From Candidatus Nitronereus thalassa (lineage in GTDB: Bacteria > Nitrospirota > Nitrospiria > Nitrospirales > UBA8639): a DNA stretch of 64,000 nucleotides. The notes beneath the pieces are model-generated. The model was not told the origin of the DNA and searched no databases. It saw only the letters and a program-made list of their open reading frames with translations. This document shows, piece by piece, positions 9,207-17,534 of this stretch (position 1 is its first letter; each line of letters begins with the position of its first letter). The DNA lies in contig NZ_JAQOUE010000001.1 of assembly GCF_032191465.1 (NCBI RefSeq), forward strand, positions 1,736,001 through 1,800,000. Reading direction: 5' to 3'. The translations under genes were made by a program, and so were the position numbers.

Positions 9207-9959
9207 ATGAAATCACCGGTTCTCAGCCTTCACGATGTGTGCAAAACATTTGGACCCCACGTCCAAGCCCTTCAAGATCTCAATCTGAACATATTTCACG
9301 GTGAAACCGTCGTACTTATCGGAGAAAGTGGGTCTGGGAAAACCACCCTTCTCCGAATGTTGAATGGATTGGAACATCCAACCTCCGGCGCCGTACGCAT
9401 TCATGGAGAATCAATTCATGGCCGAGACCCCATTGAGATTCGTCGCCATATTGGTTATGTCCAACAAGATGGAGGATTACTGCCCCATTGGACTGTAGAG
9501 GAAAATATTGGGCTGGTGCCGCTTTTACTCGGATGGGATGTAGACACACGAGCCGCCCGAGTCGAGGCTTTGCTGGAACTCATTCATCTTGACCCCAGCC
9601 AATTTCGCACACGCTATCCAATCCAACTCTCCGGTGGACAACGTCAACGGGTCGCATTTGCCCGAGCACTTGCCGCCGACCCCGACATCATCTTGTTTGA
9701 TGAACCCTTTGGCGCGTTAGACGCCATCACTCGTCACCAGCTCCAAGAAGAATTTTTGGAACTCAAGCAACGCCTCAACAAAACCTTAACGATGGTCACG
9801 CATGATATTGATGAGGCCTTCCTCCTGGGAGACCGCATCGCGGTGTTGAAAGACGGCCATCTCCTGCAATTTGGAAGCCCTGAAGAACTTCTCTACGCAC
9901 CTGCTCATGAGTACATTTCACATTTGCTCCAACATCGGTCTCGTGGGAGGGACTCATGA
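9207..9959 (+). CDS. ABC transporter ATPase, OpuCA/OsmV-like (quaternary amine or thiohistidine import)
   Basis: A 250-residue ABC ATPase of the glycine-betaine/choline importer group. Walker A is GESGSGKTT, the Q loop YVQQDGG, signature LSGGQRQR, Walker B IILFDEP and switch His in MVTHDIDEA. The usual C-terminal CBS domains of OpuCA are absent. It overlaps the next gene, the fused binding protein-permease, by four bases (ATGA), so together they form a complete importer. Its place directly before egtD and opposite egtB suggests import of a quaternary amine of this pathway, such as ergothioneine or hercynine, as for the EgtU importers of Helicobacter and streptococci; that is an inference. No strong ribosome binding site precedes the ATG. 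Confidence 0.9.
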   Translation: MKSPVLSLHDVCKTFGPHVQALQDLNLNIFHGETVVLIGESGSGKTTLLRMLNGLEHPTSGAVRIHGESIHGRDPIEIRRHIGYVQQDGGLLPHWTVEENIGLVPLLLGWDVDTRAARVEALLELIHLDPSQFRTRYPIQLSGGQRQRVAFARALAADPDIILFDEPFGALDAITRHQLQEEFLELKQRLNKTLTMVTHDIDEAFLLGDRIAVLKDGHLLQFGSPEELLYAPAHEYISHLLQHRSRGRDS

Positions 9960-11539
9960 ACCCGCCACTCTCATTTCTGGGACGACGAATGGGCGCCGTG
10001 ATTTTTTTAGTCTTCTCTTTCCTCTTACCGTTCGCCCCACCCGCATTTTCCGAAGACAATCGGATTGTGATTGGATCAAAAAATTTCATGGAGAACAAAC
10101 TTCTCGCAGAAGTGTTCGCCCAACTCATTGAAGCCCGCACCGACTTGCAGGTCGAACGGCGTTTCGGATTGGCTGGCACCCAAGTTTGCTTTGAGGCATT
10201 GCTGAATGGCGCCATCGATCTCTACCCGGAATACACCGGTACCGGGTTGGTGAGTATTCTCCAATTCCCCCCAACAGGAGATTCCCGAACAGCTCTGAAC
10301 ACCGTCCGGGCAGAGTTCTTGAAACGTTGGGACCTGTGGTGGTTGAACCCCTTGGGCTTTGAAAATTCTTATGCGCTGGCCGTCACCCGCTCTGCGATAT
10401 CCGACCCAACGTTACGAACCATTTCTGATCTTGCCAAGATCTCCTCCTCCCTTCGGGCAGGACTGGGATACGAATTCATTAAACGACCTGATGGGTTGCC
10501 GGGACTTGAACGACGATATGGCCTCTCGTTCCAACATGTCCAGGCCATGCAACAGTCGTTAAAATACCAAGCGGCTGCTAATGGGAACATTGATGTTCTC
10601 GATGTGTATACGACCGATGGACGGTTGTCTGTTTATGACTTCGTGGTGCTGGAAGATGATCAACATTTTTTTCCGCCCTATGAGGCGTCCGGAGTTATCA
10701 GAGGTTTAACCCTTGAACACCATCCGCAGTTGGGCGCGGTATTAGGGTTATTAAGCAACGCCTTCGATGCTAAGGCCATGCAGCAGTTGAATTTTCGTCT
10801 ACAGGAAGGTGGGGAACCACTGGAGATCGTCGCACGTGATGCTTTGTCATCAATCGGATTACTCGGGACGGACGCCGCCACACCTGACGCCGGCTCCCGT
10901 CAAGACGCTCTCTTGCCCTATTTGTGGGAGAACTGGAAAACCCTGATGGACCGTACCTTCGAACATCTTACTCTAGCGGGCTTAGCGCTCGGATTGGGAA
11001 TATTTCTCGCTGTCCCCTTAGGATTATTGCTCGAACGCCGCCCATCGATGGCTGAACACATCATTCGCGGTATCGGACTCACTCAAACGATTCCCTCTAT
11101 TGCATTACTGGCCTTCATGATCCCCGTCTTTGGCATTGGCATGGTGCCTGCCGTGATGGCGTTATGGATTTATTCGCTGTTTCCTATTGTCCGAAACACC
11201 TATTCCGGTCTTCGTGATGCCGCTCCCCAGGCAGTCGAATCGTCTCGGGCACTTGGAATGACGGAATGGCAAATTCTCAAATGGGTTCGGCTACCGTTAG
11301 CAGCTCCCGTCATCATGGCCGGCATTCGAACCGCTGGTGTTATCACCGTAGGGACAACGACCTTGGCCGCCTTTATAGGGGCCGGAGGCTTAGGGGTACC
11401 CATTGTCGCGGGATTGCAAATGGCCAATACCACCATCATTCTCTCGGGAGCTTTACCCGCCGCTGTGCTCGCCCTGGTGATCGATGGGTCATTGAGCAAA
11501 GTGGAACACTGGGTCAGACCACGAGGGCTTCACCTATGA
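9956..11539 (+). CDS. Fused substrate-binding protein and permease, OpuC/EgtU type
   Basis: A 527-residue protein. After an N-terminal signal/anchor segment (residues about 12-32) comes an OpuAC-like binding domain (about 35-310, IGSKNFMENKLLAEVFAQLI and the LYPEYTGTG motif), then a permease domain with about five helices (about 335-515) and an EAA-type coupling loop (ESSRALGMTEWQILKWVRLP). EgtU proteins, known ergothioneine importers, fuse the same two parts but with the permease first; here the order is reversed. The neighbouring ATPase overlaps its start, and egtD and egtE-like genes follow. Ergothioneine or another betaine is the likely substrate by context; choline or glycine betaine remains possible. 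Confidence 0.88.
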   Translation: MNPPLSFLGRRMGAVIFLVFSFLLPFAPPAFSEDNRIVIGSKNFMENKLLAEVFAQLIEARTDLQVERRFGLAGTQVCFEALLNGAIDLYPEYTGTGLVSILQFPPTGDSRTALNTVRAEFLKRWDLWWLNPLGFENSYALAVTRSAISDPTLRTISDLAKISSSLRAGLGYEFIKRPDGLPGLERRYGLSFQHVQAMQQSLKYQAAANGNIDVLDVYTTDGRLSVYDFVVLEDDQHFFPPYEASGVIRGLTLEHHPQLGAVLGLLSNAFDAKAMQQLNFRLQEGGEPLEIVARDALSSIGLLGTDAATPDAGSRQDALLPYLWENWKTLMDRTFEHLTLAGLALGLGIFLAVPLGLLLERRPSMAEHIIRGIGLTQTIPSIALLAFMIPVFGIGMVPAVMALWIYSLFPIVRNTYSGLRDAAPQAVESSRALGMTEWQILKWVRLPLAAPVIMAGIRTAGVITVGTTTLAAFIGAGGLGVPIVAGLQMANTTIILSGALPAAVLALVIDGSLSKVEHWVRPRGLHL

Positions 11540-11749
11540 TGGGCTCGATCACAGAAAACGGTTTTGCCCTTCCACTACAAAGCAAATTGATCTCGAATGG
11601 AATGAGTCGGAGTGTTTCTCAATCACCGAAAATTTTTCATTGACCTTGCACATCTCCCGGCAAACCATTAAAGTCCGCATCCTTCAGGATCTCACTGTTT
11701 CCTTGCATCAACTCTCCCCCTTACATATTTGTCTAAAGGGGTTATCAGC

Positions 11750-12724
11750 ATGCTTGATCAATCCAATATTCTCATTGATGTCCATGTCCATACTGACCCC
11801 GACAGGGTGAAACAAGAAATTCGTAATGGACTGCTTTCCTCACCAAAAAAACTGCCGACCAAATATTTTTATGATGATCGAGGATCGGCTCTCTTTGAAC
11901 AAATCTGCGAATTGCCGGAATACTACCCCGCACGAACTGAATTCCAATTACTGAAAAACACAGCCGATGATGTGGTCGCCCAGACGGGGGCTGACACTTT
12001 AGTAGAACTCGGATCAGGCGCGGCCACGAAAACCCGCGTATTGTTCGATGCTATGTCGCGGGCCAAACAGCTCCGGCTCTACGTCCCATTTGATGTCAGC
12101 GAAGGCATCGTGCGACGTGTGGCCCAAGAACTCGTAGAGGAATACCAAGGGTTGCAGGTTCATGGAATAGTCGGGGATTTTCTCGCGCATTTGGAACACA
12201 TTCCGGAAGGTGGTAAACGATTGGTCGCCTTTTTGGGCGGAACCATCGGCAACTTGGGCCCTGAAGAGGCTCTAGCTTTTCTTTCCTCAATTTATGAGGA
12301 AATGGGCCATGGAGATTTCTTTCTCTTGGGCGTGCAACTCACCACCGATGTGAACCGTTTGGAAGCGGCCTATAATGATTCAGCAGGCATCACGGAGACT
12401 TTCAATAAAAATATTTTATCCGTTTTGCAATCCGTGATCGGAGCCGAATTTGACCTTGATGCGTTTGAGCATATCGCTCGCTTCAACCATGAACAACACC
12501 GTATTGAAATATACCTACGATCCCGACGTGATCAAGCTATTCCCATTCCAGAATTGGACTTACATCTTCGATTGCACGAAGGGGAAGAAATTCTTACTGA
12601 AATCAGCACGAAATATACTCGGCCTCAAGTGGAGACGCTACTGACCGGGGCGGGCTTCAGTCCTGTGGAATGGTACACCGATCCCGATCACCTCCATGGT
12701 TTGGCCCTAGCCAAAAAACGGTAA
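11750..12724 (+). CDS. egtD: L-histidine N-alpha-methyltransferase EgtD
   Basis: A 324-residue SAM-dependent methyltransferase of the EgtD family, converting histidine to hercynine (trimethylhistidine), the first step of ergothioneine synthesis. Family hallmarks include KYFYDDRGSALFEQI near the N-terminus, the SAM-binding VELGSGAATKT, FLGGTIGNL in the middle and a conserved C-terminal ALAKKR. Length matches mycobacterial EgtD (about 321). The ATG at 11750 follows AAAGGGG by about eight bases, so I prefer it to an in-frame TTG 21 bases upstream. It lies about 210 bases after the importer and is followed by an egtE-like gene; egtB is in the divergent operon. Confidence 0.93.
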   Translation: MLDQSNILIDVHVHTDPDRVKQEIRNGLLSSPKKLPTKYFYDDRGSALFEQICELPEYYPARTEFQLLKNTADDVVAQTGADTLVELGSGAATKTRVLFDAMSRAKQLRLYVPFDVSEGIVRRVAQELVEEYQGLQVHGIVGDFLAHLEHIPEGGKRLVAFLGGTIGNLGPEEALAFLSSIYEEMGHGDFFLLGVQLTTDVNRLEAAYNDSAGITETFNKNILSVLQSVIGAEFDLDAFEHIARFNHEQHRIEIYLRSRRDQAIPIPELDLHLRLHEGEEILTEISTKYTRPQVETLLTGAGFSPVEWYTDPDHLHGLALAKKR

Positions 12725-12785
12725 CTCCCTTTCTTTCCCGTTTTCTCCGAAAACTCGATTTTCCTTTTTTTCATCACTCTTTGCT

Positions 12786-13928
12786 ATGATCGTGGGCGAA
12801 GAGCGATATCCCATTGCCAAAATATCTGAACACTGGCCAGTCATGATCTATCTTAATTATGCCGCGCTTTCTCCGACTCGTCCTGAGGCCGAACAAGCGG
12901 TTACCAATACACTCGCCGAATTCAAGCACTATTTGTATTCCGACGCGGGGATTCAATGGTATCTCGGCAAAGTCCTGGAATGCCGCCAGCAAGTAAGCAA
13001 GCTATTGAATGTCACTGATCCATCCACCATTGCCTTTGTCTCCAATGCTTCAACCGCTCATTATATTGCCACCCGCTCACTTCAATGGAACCCAGGTGAC
13101 GCCATTCTGACTTCCACCCATGAAAATCCTTCCATTACGCGCCAATTTAAGGCTTTGGCCCATCGAGGAGTTCGCATCCAGGAGGTGAATCCCTCGTCGC
13201 CTGATGAATTGCTATGCTCCATGTCTCAGGCACTCGACCAACACCCGTTTAAAGCTATTATCCTGAGCCATGTCTCTCATGTGGATGGAAGGATTTTTCC
13301 CATTCAGGCAATTTCGAGTCTCGCCAGAAAGCATGGCGTGAGGTTGTTCATCGATGGGGCGCAAGCCGTCGGACATATCCCCATTGATTTGAGTCAATTA
13401 GAGTATGATGTGTATTTTTTTACCGGCCACAAGTGGTGTGCAGGCCCCTTAGGTACGGGCGCAATGATTGTAAATCCTCGCTTCTTGCAAGGTCACTCGA
13501 CTTTGCCTGTTCAGGTCAACGTAGGAGAAACGCCGCAGGTCAATCAATTTGAAATTGGGACACAAAACATTGGGCTCATTGCCGGACTAGCGAAGGCCTG
13601 TGATAGTAAATATCAAGAAGGGGTGGGAACGGAAAGACTTAAAAAATTTCGCCAACAAGCCAAGGATCTCTTGGGGAAACGACCAGGGAACAAAGTTATT
13701 GAATGGAGCGGCCCCCAGGCTCCTGGCATTCTGACCATCCAGGGCCAACCGGGATTGGACCATCAACGGTTGGTGGCACAGTTAGCGGCTAAGGCCGGAA
13801 TTATCGTGAAGCCGTTTGTGGGATATCCGCCAGACATCATGCCTGCCATCAGGCTTTCGTGGGCTGCCATGATGAATGCCCAAGATTTTCACAGAGGAAT
13901 CGAAGGGTTTGCGAAAAGCCTTGGTTGA
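12786..13928 (+). CDS. Class V PLP enzyme, EgtE-like C-S lyase or cysteine desulfurase homologue
   Basis: A 380-residue fold-type I PLP enzyme of the aminotransferase class V/cysteine desulfurase family. Asp190 (DGAQAVGH) should hold the PLP pyridine nitrogen and Lys216 (TGHKWCAGP) should form the Schiff base. Position directly after egtD, and with egtB across the divergent promoter, points to the EgtE role: cleaving the C-S bond of the hercynyl-cysteine sulfoxide to give ergothioneine. The start is uncertain: no clear ribosome binding site precedes the ATG at 12786, and an ATG at 12843 (MIYLNYAALSP) would also give a complete enzyme. Isopenicillin-N epimerase-like or selenocysteine lyase-like annotation of the same family is possible. 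Confidence 0.8.
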   Translation: MIVGEERYPIAKISEHWPVMIYLNYAALSPTRPEAEQAVTNTLAEFKHYLYSDAGIQWYLGKVLECRQQVSKLLNVTDPSTIAFVSNASTAHYIATRSLQWNPGDAILTSTHENPSITRQFKALAHRGVRIQEVNPSSPDELLCSMSQALDQHPFKAIILSHVSHVDGRIFPIQAISSLARKHGVRLFIDGAQAVGHIPIDLSQLEYDVYFFTGHKWCAGPLGTGAMIVNPRFLQGHSTLPVQVNVGETPQVNQFEIGTQNIGLIAGLAKACDSKYQEGVGTERLKKFRQQAKDLLGKRPGNKVIEWSGPQAPGILTIQGQPGLDHQRLVAQLAAKAGIIVKPFVGYPPDIMPAIRLSWAAMMNAQDFHRGIEGFAKSLG

Positions 13929-13936
13929 ATACAACG

Positions 13937-14356
13937 TTAGCTCCCTGACTGAAGATAACCGCGGAGGACATCTCGGCGCGCGATGATGCCAATTAACTTT
14001 CCACTCCCATCGACAACTGGGACACGAATCAAATGGTTGTTTTGCAGAATATCAATGACCGCTGGGACATCCATACCCTGAAAGGCTGAGATGGGATTCG
14101 GCGTCATAACATCGCTGGCCAAGACTTCGGATAATTTACTGCCTTTTCTGAGCGCCTTCAAGAGATCGAATTCAGACACGATGCCGACTAATTTTTCTGA
14201 GCCGTCGATAATCGGCACCGACCCATATCCCTCCATCATATAGTTCGCCAGCATTTCCGCCTTGGAGTCTTTGTTGGCGGACTGAACGTTTGTTTCCATT
14301 AACTGACCGACGGTCATTTTCCCAAACTTAGTCTCTCGAATATTCGATCCTGACAT
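13937..14356 (-). CDS. Tandem CBS-domain protein
   Basis: A 139-residue protein made of two CBS domains (a Bateman module), from about residue 15 to the C-terminus. Typical motifs are VPIIDGSEKLVGIVSEFD in the first and VPVVDGSGKLIGIIARRD in the second. Such stand-alone pairs bind adenosine nucleotides or SAM and regulate partner proteins; no partner is fused here. The ATG at 14356 has AAGGAG seven bases upstream and replaces a longer frame start at 14443 that lacks one. It is convergent with the egtE-like gene with only eight bases between the stops. Confidence 0.88.
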   Translation of the reverse strand: MSGSNIRETKFGKMTVGQLMETNVQSANKDSKAEMLANYMMEGYGSVPIIDGSEKLVGIVSEFDLLKALRKGSKLSEVLASDVMTPNPISAFQGMDVPAVIDILQNNHLIRVPVVDGSGKLIGIIARRDVLRGYLQSGS

Positions 14357-14527
14357 ATGGTTCTCCTTTAGAGGAACATGAATAGATAATCTCTCAATAA
14401 ATGGAATTGTTTCCCTGAAACCCTTAGGTGTATTGCATCGCACAATAGCACGAAATCCAAGCCGATTCCATATGAAGACCCTTTCAGTAAGTAGCCCCTG
14501 GATGCCTCTTTACTGTAACGCCGATTA

Positions 14528-15439
14528 TTAACTCTGACAACGCCTCAGGCGTGTTTCCAGTATGCGATCTGAAGCTAGGGATTCGCATTTCAAATAATTT
14601 GCGACAGCTTGAGTTACCGCCTCTTGCGGGATCAAGCCCACAAGTTCACTGTTTGCAATCGAGACCCCGCGTCGCTCCGCTTCAGTCCTTACAGCTTCAA
14701 ATACGACATGAAGCGGCGTCATATGAAAATTCGTGAGATTCATCGACACCTGAACCAAACCCCTGCTTTTCAGCTCCAAGCCCAATGCCTTGACTGCGGG
14801 CAAACCGCCTCCCGAGGTACGAATGGTTTTGGCAATGGCTTGGGCAAGAGTTAGATCGTTGGTATCCAGAACAATGTTAAAGGCAATCAAGAGATGCCGA
14901 GCACCAACCGCGATGGCACCGGCTGAGGGATGCAGCTTGGCAGGACCGAAGTCAGGTGACCAGGCAGGATCAGACTTCATTCGTGCCGCTAGACTAGATA
15001 AGCCACCACGCCGAATAACTTCTAACGGTTTACGGAAAGGCTGATTACAAGCTTCCTCATAGAGAAACACCGGAATTCTCAACTCATCGCCAATTCGTTT
15101 TCCAACCTTTTTAGCCAACTCCACACACTGATACATCGTTTCCCCATCAAGCGGAATAAATGGGAGGACATCAGTTGCGCCAATTCGCGGATGTTGCCCC
15201 GCATGTTGACGTAAATCAATCAATTCGGTCGAGGTTTTCACCAGGGCAAAGGCAGCCTGAGCTACCGCATCAGGAATGCCCACAAAGGTGAAGACACACC
15301 GATGGTGGTCATTATCATGATGCCGATCCAAAAGGCTCACGCCTTTAACGGAATTGATAGCATCGGCAAGCGCCTGAATCGTCTCAGCCTTGCGGCCCTC
15401 ACTACAGTTCGCCACACATTCAATGATAGATTCAGCCAT
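14528..15439 (-). CDS. ftcD: Glutamate formimidoyltransferase
   Basis: A 303-residue formiminotransferase with N-terminal and C-terminal subdomains (family motifs IIECVANCSEGR, HHDNDHHRCVFTF, GQHPRIGATDVLPFIPL and VSMNLTNF). It transfers the formimino group between formiminoglutamate and tetrahydrofolate; the cyclodeaminase domain of the mammalian bifunctional enzyme is absent, as usual in bacteria. It is normally the last step of one histidine degradation route, but no hut genes are in the window, so a role in folate one-carbon salvage is also possible. The placement near the histidine-consuming egt genes may be coincidence. It is transcribed away from the dsrE2-tusA operon. Confidence 0.92.
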   Translation of the reverse strand: MAESIIECVANCSEGRKAETIQALADAINSVKGVSLLDRHHDNDHHRCVFTFVGIPDAVAQAAFALVKTSTELIDLRQHAGQHPRIGATDVLPFIPLDGETMYQCVELAKKVGKRIGDELRIPVFLYEEACNQPFRKPLEVIRRGGLSSLAARMKSDPAWSPDFGPAKLHPSAGAIAVGARHLLIAFNIVLDTNDLTLAQAIAKTIRTSGGGLPAVKALGLELKSRGLVQVSMNLTNFHMTPLHVVFEAVRTEAERRGVSIANSELVGLIPQEAVTQAVANYLKCESLASDRILETRLRRCQS

Positions 15440-15499
15440 TTTTTAAGGATTCTCTCAATAAACTATCTTCGTATTGGACTCCGGCTTCATACCCCAAAC

Positions 15500-15536
15500 C
15501 CTCTTTCTTGACAACCCGAAAGAGGCCCTATTATAG
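15500..15536 (+). promoter_or_regulatory. Sigma-70 promoter of dsrE2-tusA with a dyad around the -35
   Basis: TTGACA at 15508-15513 and TTATAG at 15531-15536 are separated by exactly 17 bases, about 127 bases before the dsrE2 start. An inverted repeat CCTCTTTC (15500-15507) / GAAAGAGG (15518-15525) brackets the -35 box, so a dimeric repressor bound there would block RNA polymerase. The boxes and the dyad are seen directly; the regulator is unknown. Confidence 0.65.
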
Positions 15537-15662
15537 TAAAAACTACTAACTTTTCTTTCTTCTTTCCCACCCATTCAACGTGTATGTTTCTCTAGACAAT
15601 CACAAGGTGGGACAGGGTAAGAAGACAACTACTTACTCCCAAATAATACGACAGGTGATTCC

Positions 15663-16193
15663 ATGAGCATAACGCAAGTTGAACCCGCCACGACCCTCGC
15701 ACAACTCCAGGAATCTAAATCTGACAAGGTTACAATTGTTCTCCTGAGTGGAGATATGGATAAGGCCATGGCCGCCTTTATTATTGCCACCGGGGCTGCC
15801 GCCATGGGGATGCAGGTCACCATGTTTTTTACCTTCTGGGGATTGAATGTGATTCGCAAGCCCGGAGCCTCCAGCACGGCCAAGGACTTCCTACGTAAAG
15901 CCTTTGGCTTTCTCAACAAAGGCGGTGCGGACAGCCTTCCCCTGTCCAAGTTTAATTTTGGCGGCATGGGAACCACCATGATGAAAAAAGTCATGAAAGA
16001 CAATCGCATGCCTGGCGTACCCGAACTCATCCAGACGGCCTTGGACCTCGAGGTGAAAATGATTGCCTGCACCACAACTTTAGGCCTCCTTGGAATTTCC
16101 AAGGACACACTGATCGACGGCGTGGACCAACTTGCAGGCGTTTCCACCTATTTGGCTGAAGCCAAAAACGGTTCCGTGAATTTGTTTATTTGA
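15663..16193 (+). CDS. DsrE2-like sulfurtransferase/sulfur carrier protein
   Basis: A 176-residue protein of the DsrE/DsrF/DrsH-like family (DsrE2 type), which passes sulfane sulfur between cysteine persulfides in the cytoplasm. It has the family pattern: an N-terminal strand-helix with GDMDKAMAAFIIATGAA, a hydrophobic stretch that may associate with the membrane (MGMQVTMFFTFWGL), and Cys136 in MIACTTTLGLLGI, the likely persulfide site. It is followed 53 bases later by tusA, the usual partner. In sulfur oxidisers these go with rhodanese and Hdr-like genes; none are here, so in this organism the pair may serve sulfur assimilation, tRNA thiolation, or sulfur supply to the nearby ergothioneine locus (inference). 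Confidence 0.88.
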   Translation: MSITQVEPATTLAQLQESKSDKVTIVLLSGDMDKAMAAFIIATGAAAMGMQVTMFFTFWGLNVIRKPGASSTAKDFLRKAFGFLNKGGADSLPLSKFNFGGMGTTMMKKVMKDNRMPGVPELIQTALDLEVKMIACTTTLGLLGISKDTLIDGVDQLAGVSTYLAEAKNGSVNLFI

Positions 16194-16246
16194 GAAAGAG
16201 ACTTTGGAGTGGGTGCCCCCCCTCACCAATATGTAAGGAGCTACCA

Positions 16247-16492
16247 ATGATTGAATCCGATGTTAAACTCGATACCTTGGGCTACTTCTGCCCTATGCCA
16301 ATCATTCTCACTTCCAAAAAAATCAAAGAACTCACCATGGGGCAAGTTCTGGAAGTTCTTTCAGACGACGAGGGGATTAAAAAGGACATGCCAGCTTGGT
16401 GCCAAACAACCGGACATGAAATGGTAGGATTAGAGGAAGAAGATTCTGATCCAAAGCGAGTCTATAAAGCCTACGTCAAAAAAGCTAAATAA
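16247..16492 (+). CDS. tusA: TusA-family sulfur carrier protein
   Basis: An 81-residue SirA/TusA fold protein. The functional Cys15 lies in the family signature GYFCPMPI (CPxP), and the downstream strand-helix GQVLEVLSDDEGIKKDMPAWC matches the family, with a second Cys in the AWCQTTGHE segment. It carries sulfane sulfur as a persulfide between sulfurtransferases. The ATG at 16247 is chosen over an upstream in-frame ATG at 16190 since AAGGAG sits six bases before it. Same operon as the DsrE2-like gene, transcribed from the promoter at 15508-15536. Confidence 0.93.
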   Translation: MIESDVKLDTLGYFCPMPIILTSKKIKELTMGQVLEVLSDDEGIKKDMPAWCQTTGHEMVGLEEEDSDPKRVYKAYVKKAK

Positions 16493-16696
16493 AAGAGCAT
16501 TTGCAAAAAATAGCCAATTTTCTAAATGTCCAACTTTTCCCCTTTAATATCATATACTTAAGTTTTGCTATCTATTCCATCTTCCTTCCTCTTTAAAATA
16601 CGATAAAAATTTACCCCCATCTAGAAAAGCACCAGGATCAACACTAACAAAAACGTTTATCTTCACAACTCAAAATCTTAAAAATTCTATATTCCC

Positions 16697-17116
16697 CTAT
16701 TGCCCTTCTGACAAGGCCGTCGAGTTTTGCAACTCCATTATGAAATCTTGATCGTTTTGAATTTGTCGCGCAGCATGGCCTGTAGCTAATAGCTGATCAA
16801 TTTTTGTTTTTCCAAGAATATGATGTTCCAATCCAAAAAAGGCAAGTACGGAATAGGCATCTTCCTGAGAACTGCCCCCACTAAACTCGGGGGTACTTTC
16901 GGATTTTGATTTTATTGGGACCAATGCAGTCTCAACTCTTCGATAACCAAAACTCACGTTAGGCGCTTGAGCCAGATTAGGATCACCTGGGCTGGCCTCT
17001 ATACCTAACAAGGTCCCCGTCCCGATATAAACTTTACTCCTTCCACAACCGGCAAGAACGAAAAGGCTTAAAAACAGAAAAACAGCGAGTAGTCTGAACT
17101 GTCGATGAGAATGCAT
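16697..17116 (-). CDS. Small lipoprotein, paralogue of the next gene upstream
   Basis: A 139-residue lipoprotein: a basic N-terminus (MHSHRQFR), a hydrophobic signal and a lipobox LAGC with the lipidated Cys. The mature part contains YIGTGTLLGIEAS, FGYRRVE, DAYSVL and ATGHAAR segments that match the neighbouring lipoprotein (17142-17534) in the same order, so the two arose by duplication. The ATG at 17116 has AAGGAGG eight bases upstream. No family recognised; function unknown. The region around it is visibly AT-rich compared with the rest of the window. Confidence 0.8.
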   Translation of the reverse strand: MHSHRQFRLLAVFLFLSLFVLAGCGRSKVYIGTGTLLGIEASPGDPNLAQAPNVSFGYRRVETALVPIKSKSESTPEFSGGSSQEDAYSVLAFFGLEHHILGKTKIDQLLATGHAARQIQNDQDFIMELQNSTALSEGQ

Positions 17117-17141
17117 GGTTTTCCTCCTTATCAAAGTCATA

Positions 17142-17534
17142 TTATTTACAATTCTTAGCAGCTTCTTTAAAAACATTTCGTAAATTTTTGTCTTGGGACG
17201 CATCACGAGCTGCCCAACCCGTGGCAAAGACTGAACGAATTTGGATAGGATCAAATGGTTTATCTATTCCTGGCGCTTGTATACAGACATTCCCAAGAAC
17301 GGAATAGGTATCACTATCCGCGGTAGCATCCATTTTTTCTGCTGGAATACTAGCAACTTCTGCCCGTTTGTACCCTATAAGCAATTTTGGAGGCTGGTCA
17401 CCTTCTTGGGAAATATCCAATCCAAATTTTGTCCCTGTTGAGAAAACCAGATAGTCCTGACAACCTCCAAAAATAAACGCCGCAACGACGACAACAATTA
17501 CTTGGATAGAGTTTTTCCTTGAGATACTATTCAT
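17142..17534 (-). CDS. Small lipoprotein, paralogue of the next gene downstream
   Basis: A 130-residue lipoprotein with a signal peptide ending in a lipobox (FGGC). Its mature part shares STGTKFGLDIS, IGYKRAEVASIP, DTYSVLG and ATGWAAR with the downstream paralogue, in the same order. Two further Cys (in NVCIQ and at the C-terminal NCK) have no partner in the paralogue and may form a disulfide. The start overlaps the preceding gene's stop (ATGA), showing translational coupling. Function unknown. Confidence 0.82.
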   Translation of the reverse strand: MNSISRKNSIQVIVVVVAAFIFGGCQDYLVFSTGTKFGLDISQEGDQPPKLLIGYKRAEVASIPAEKMDATADSDTYSVLGNVCIQAPGIDKPFDPIQIRSVFATGWAARDASQDKNLRNVFKEAAKNCK

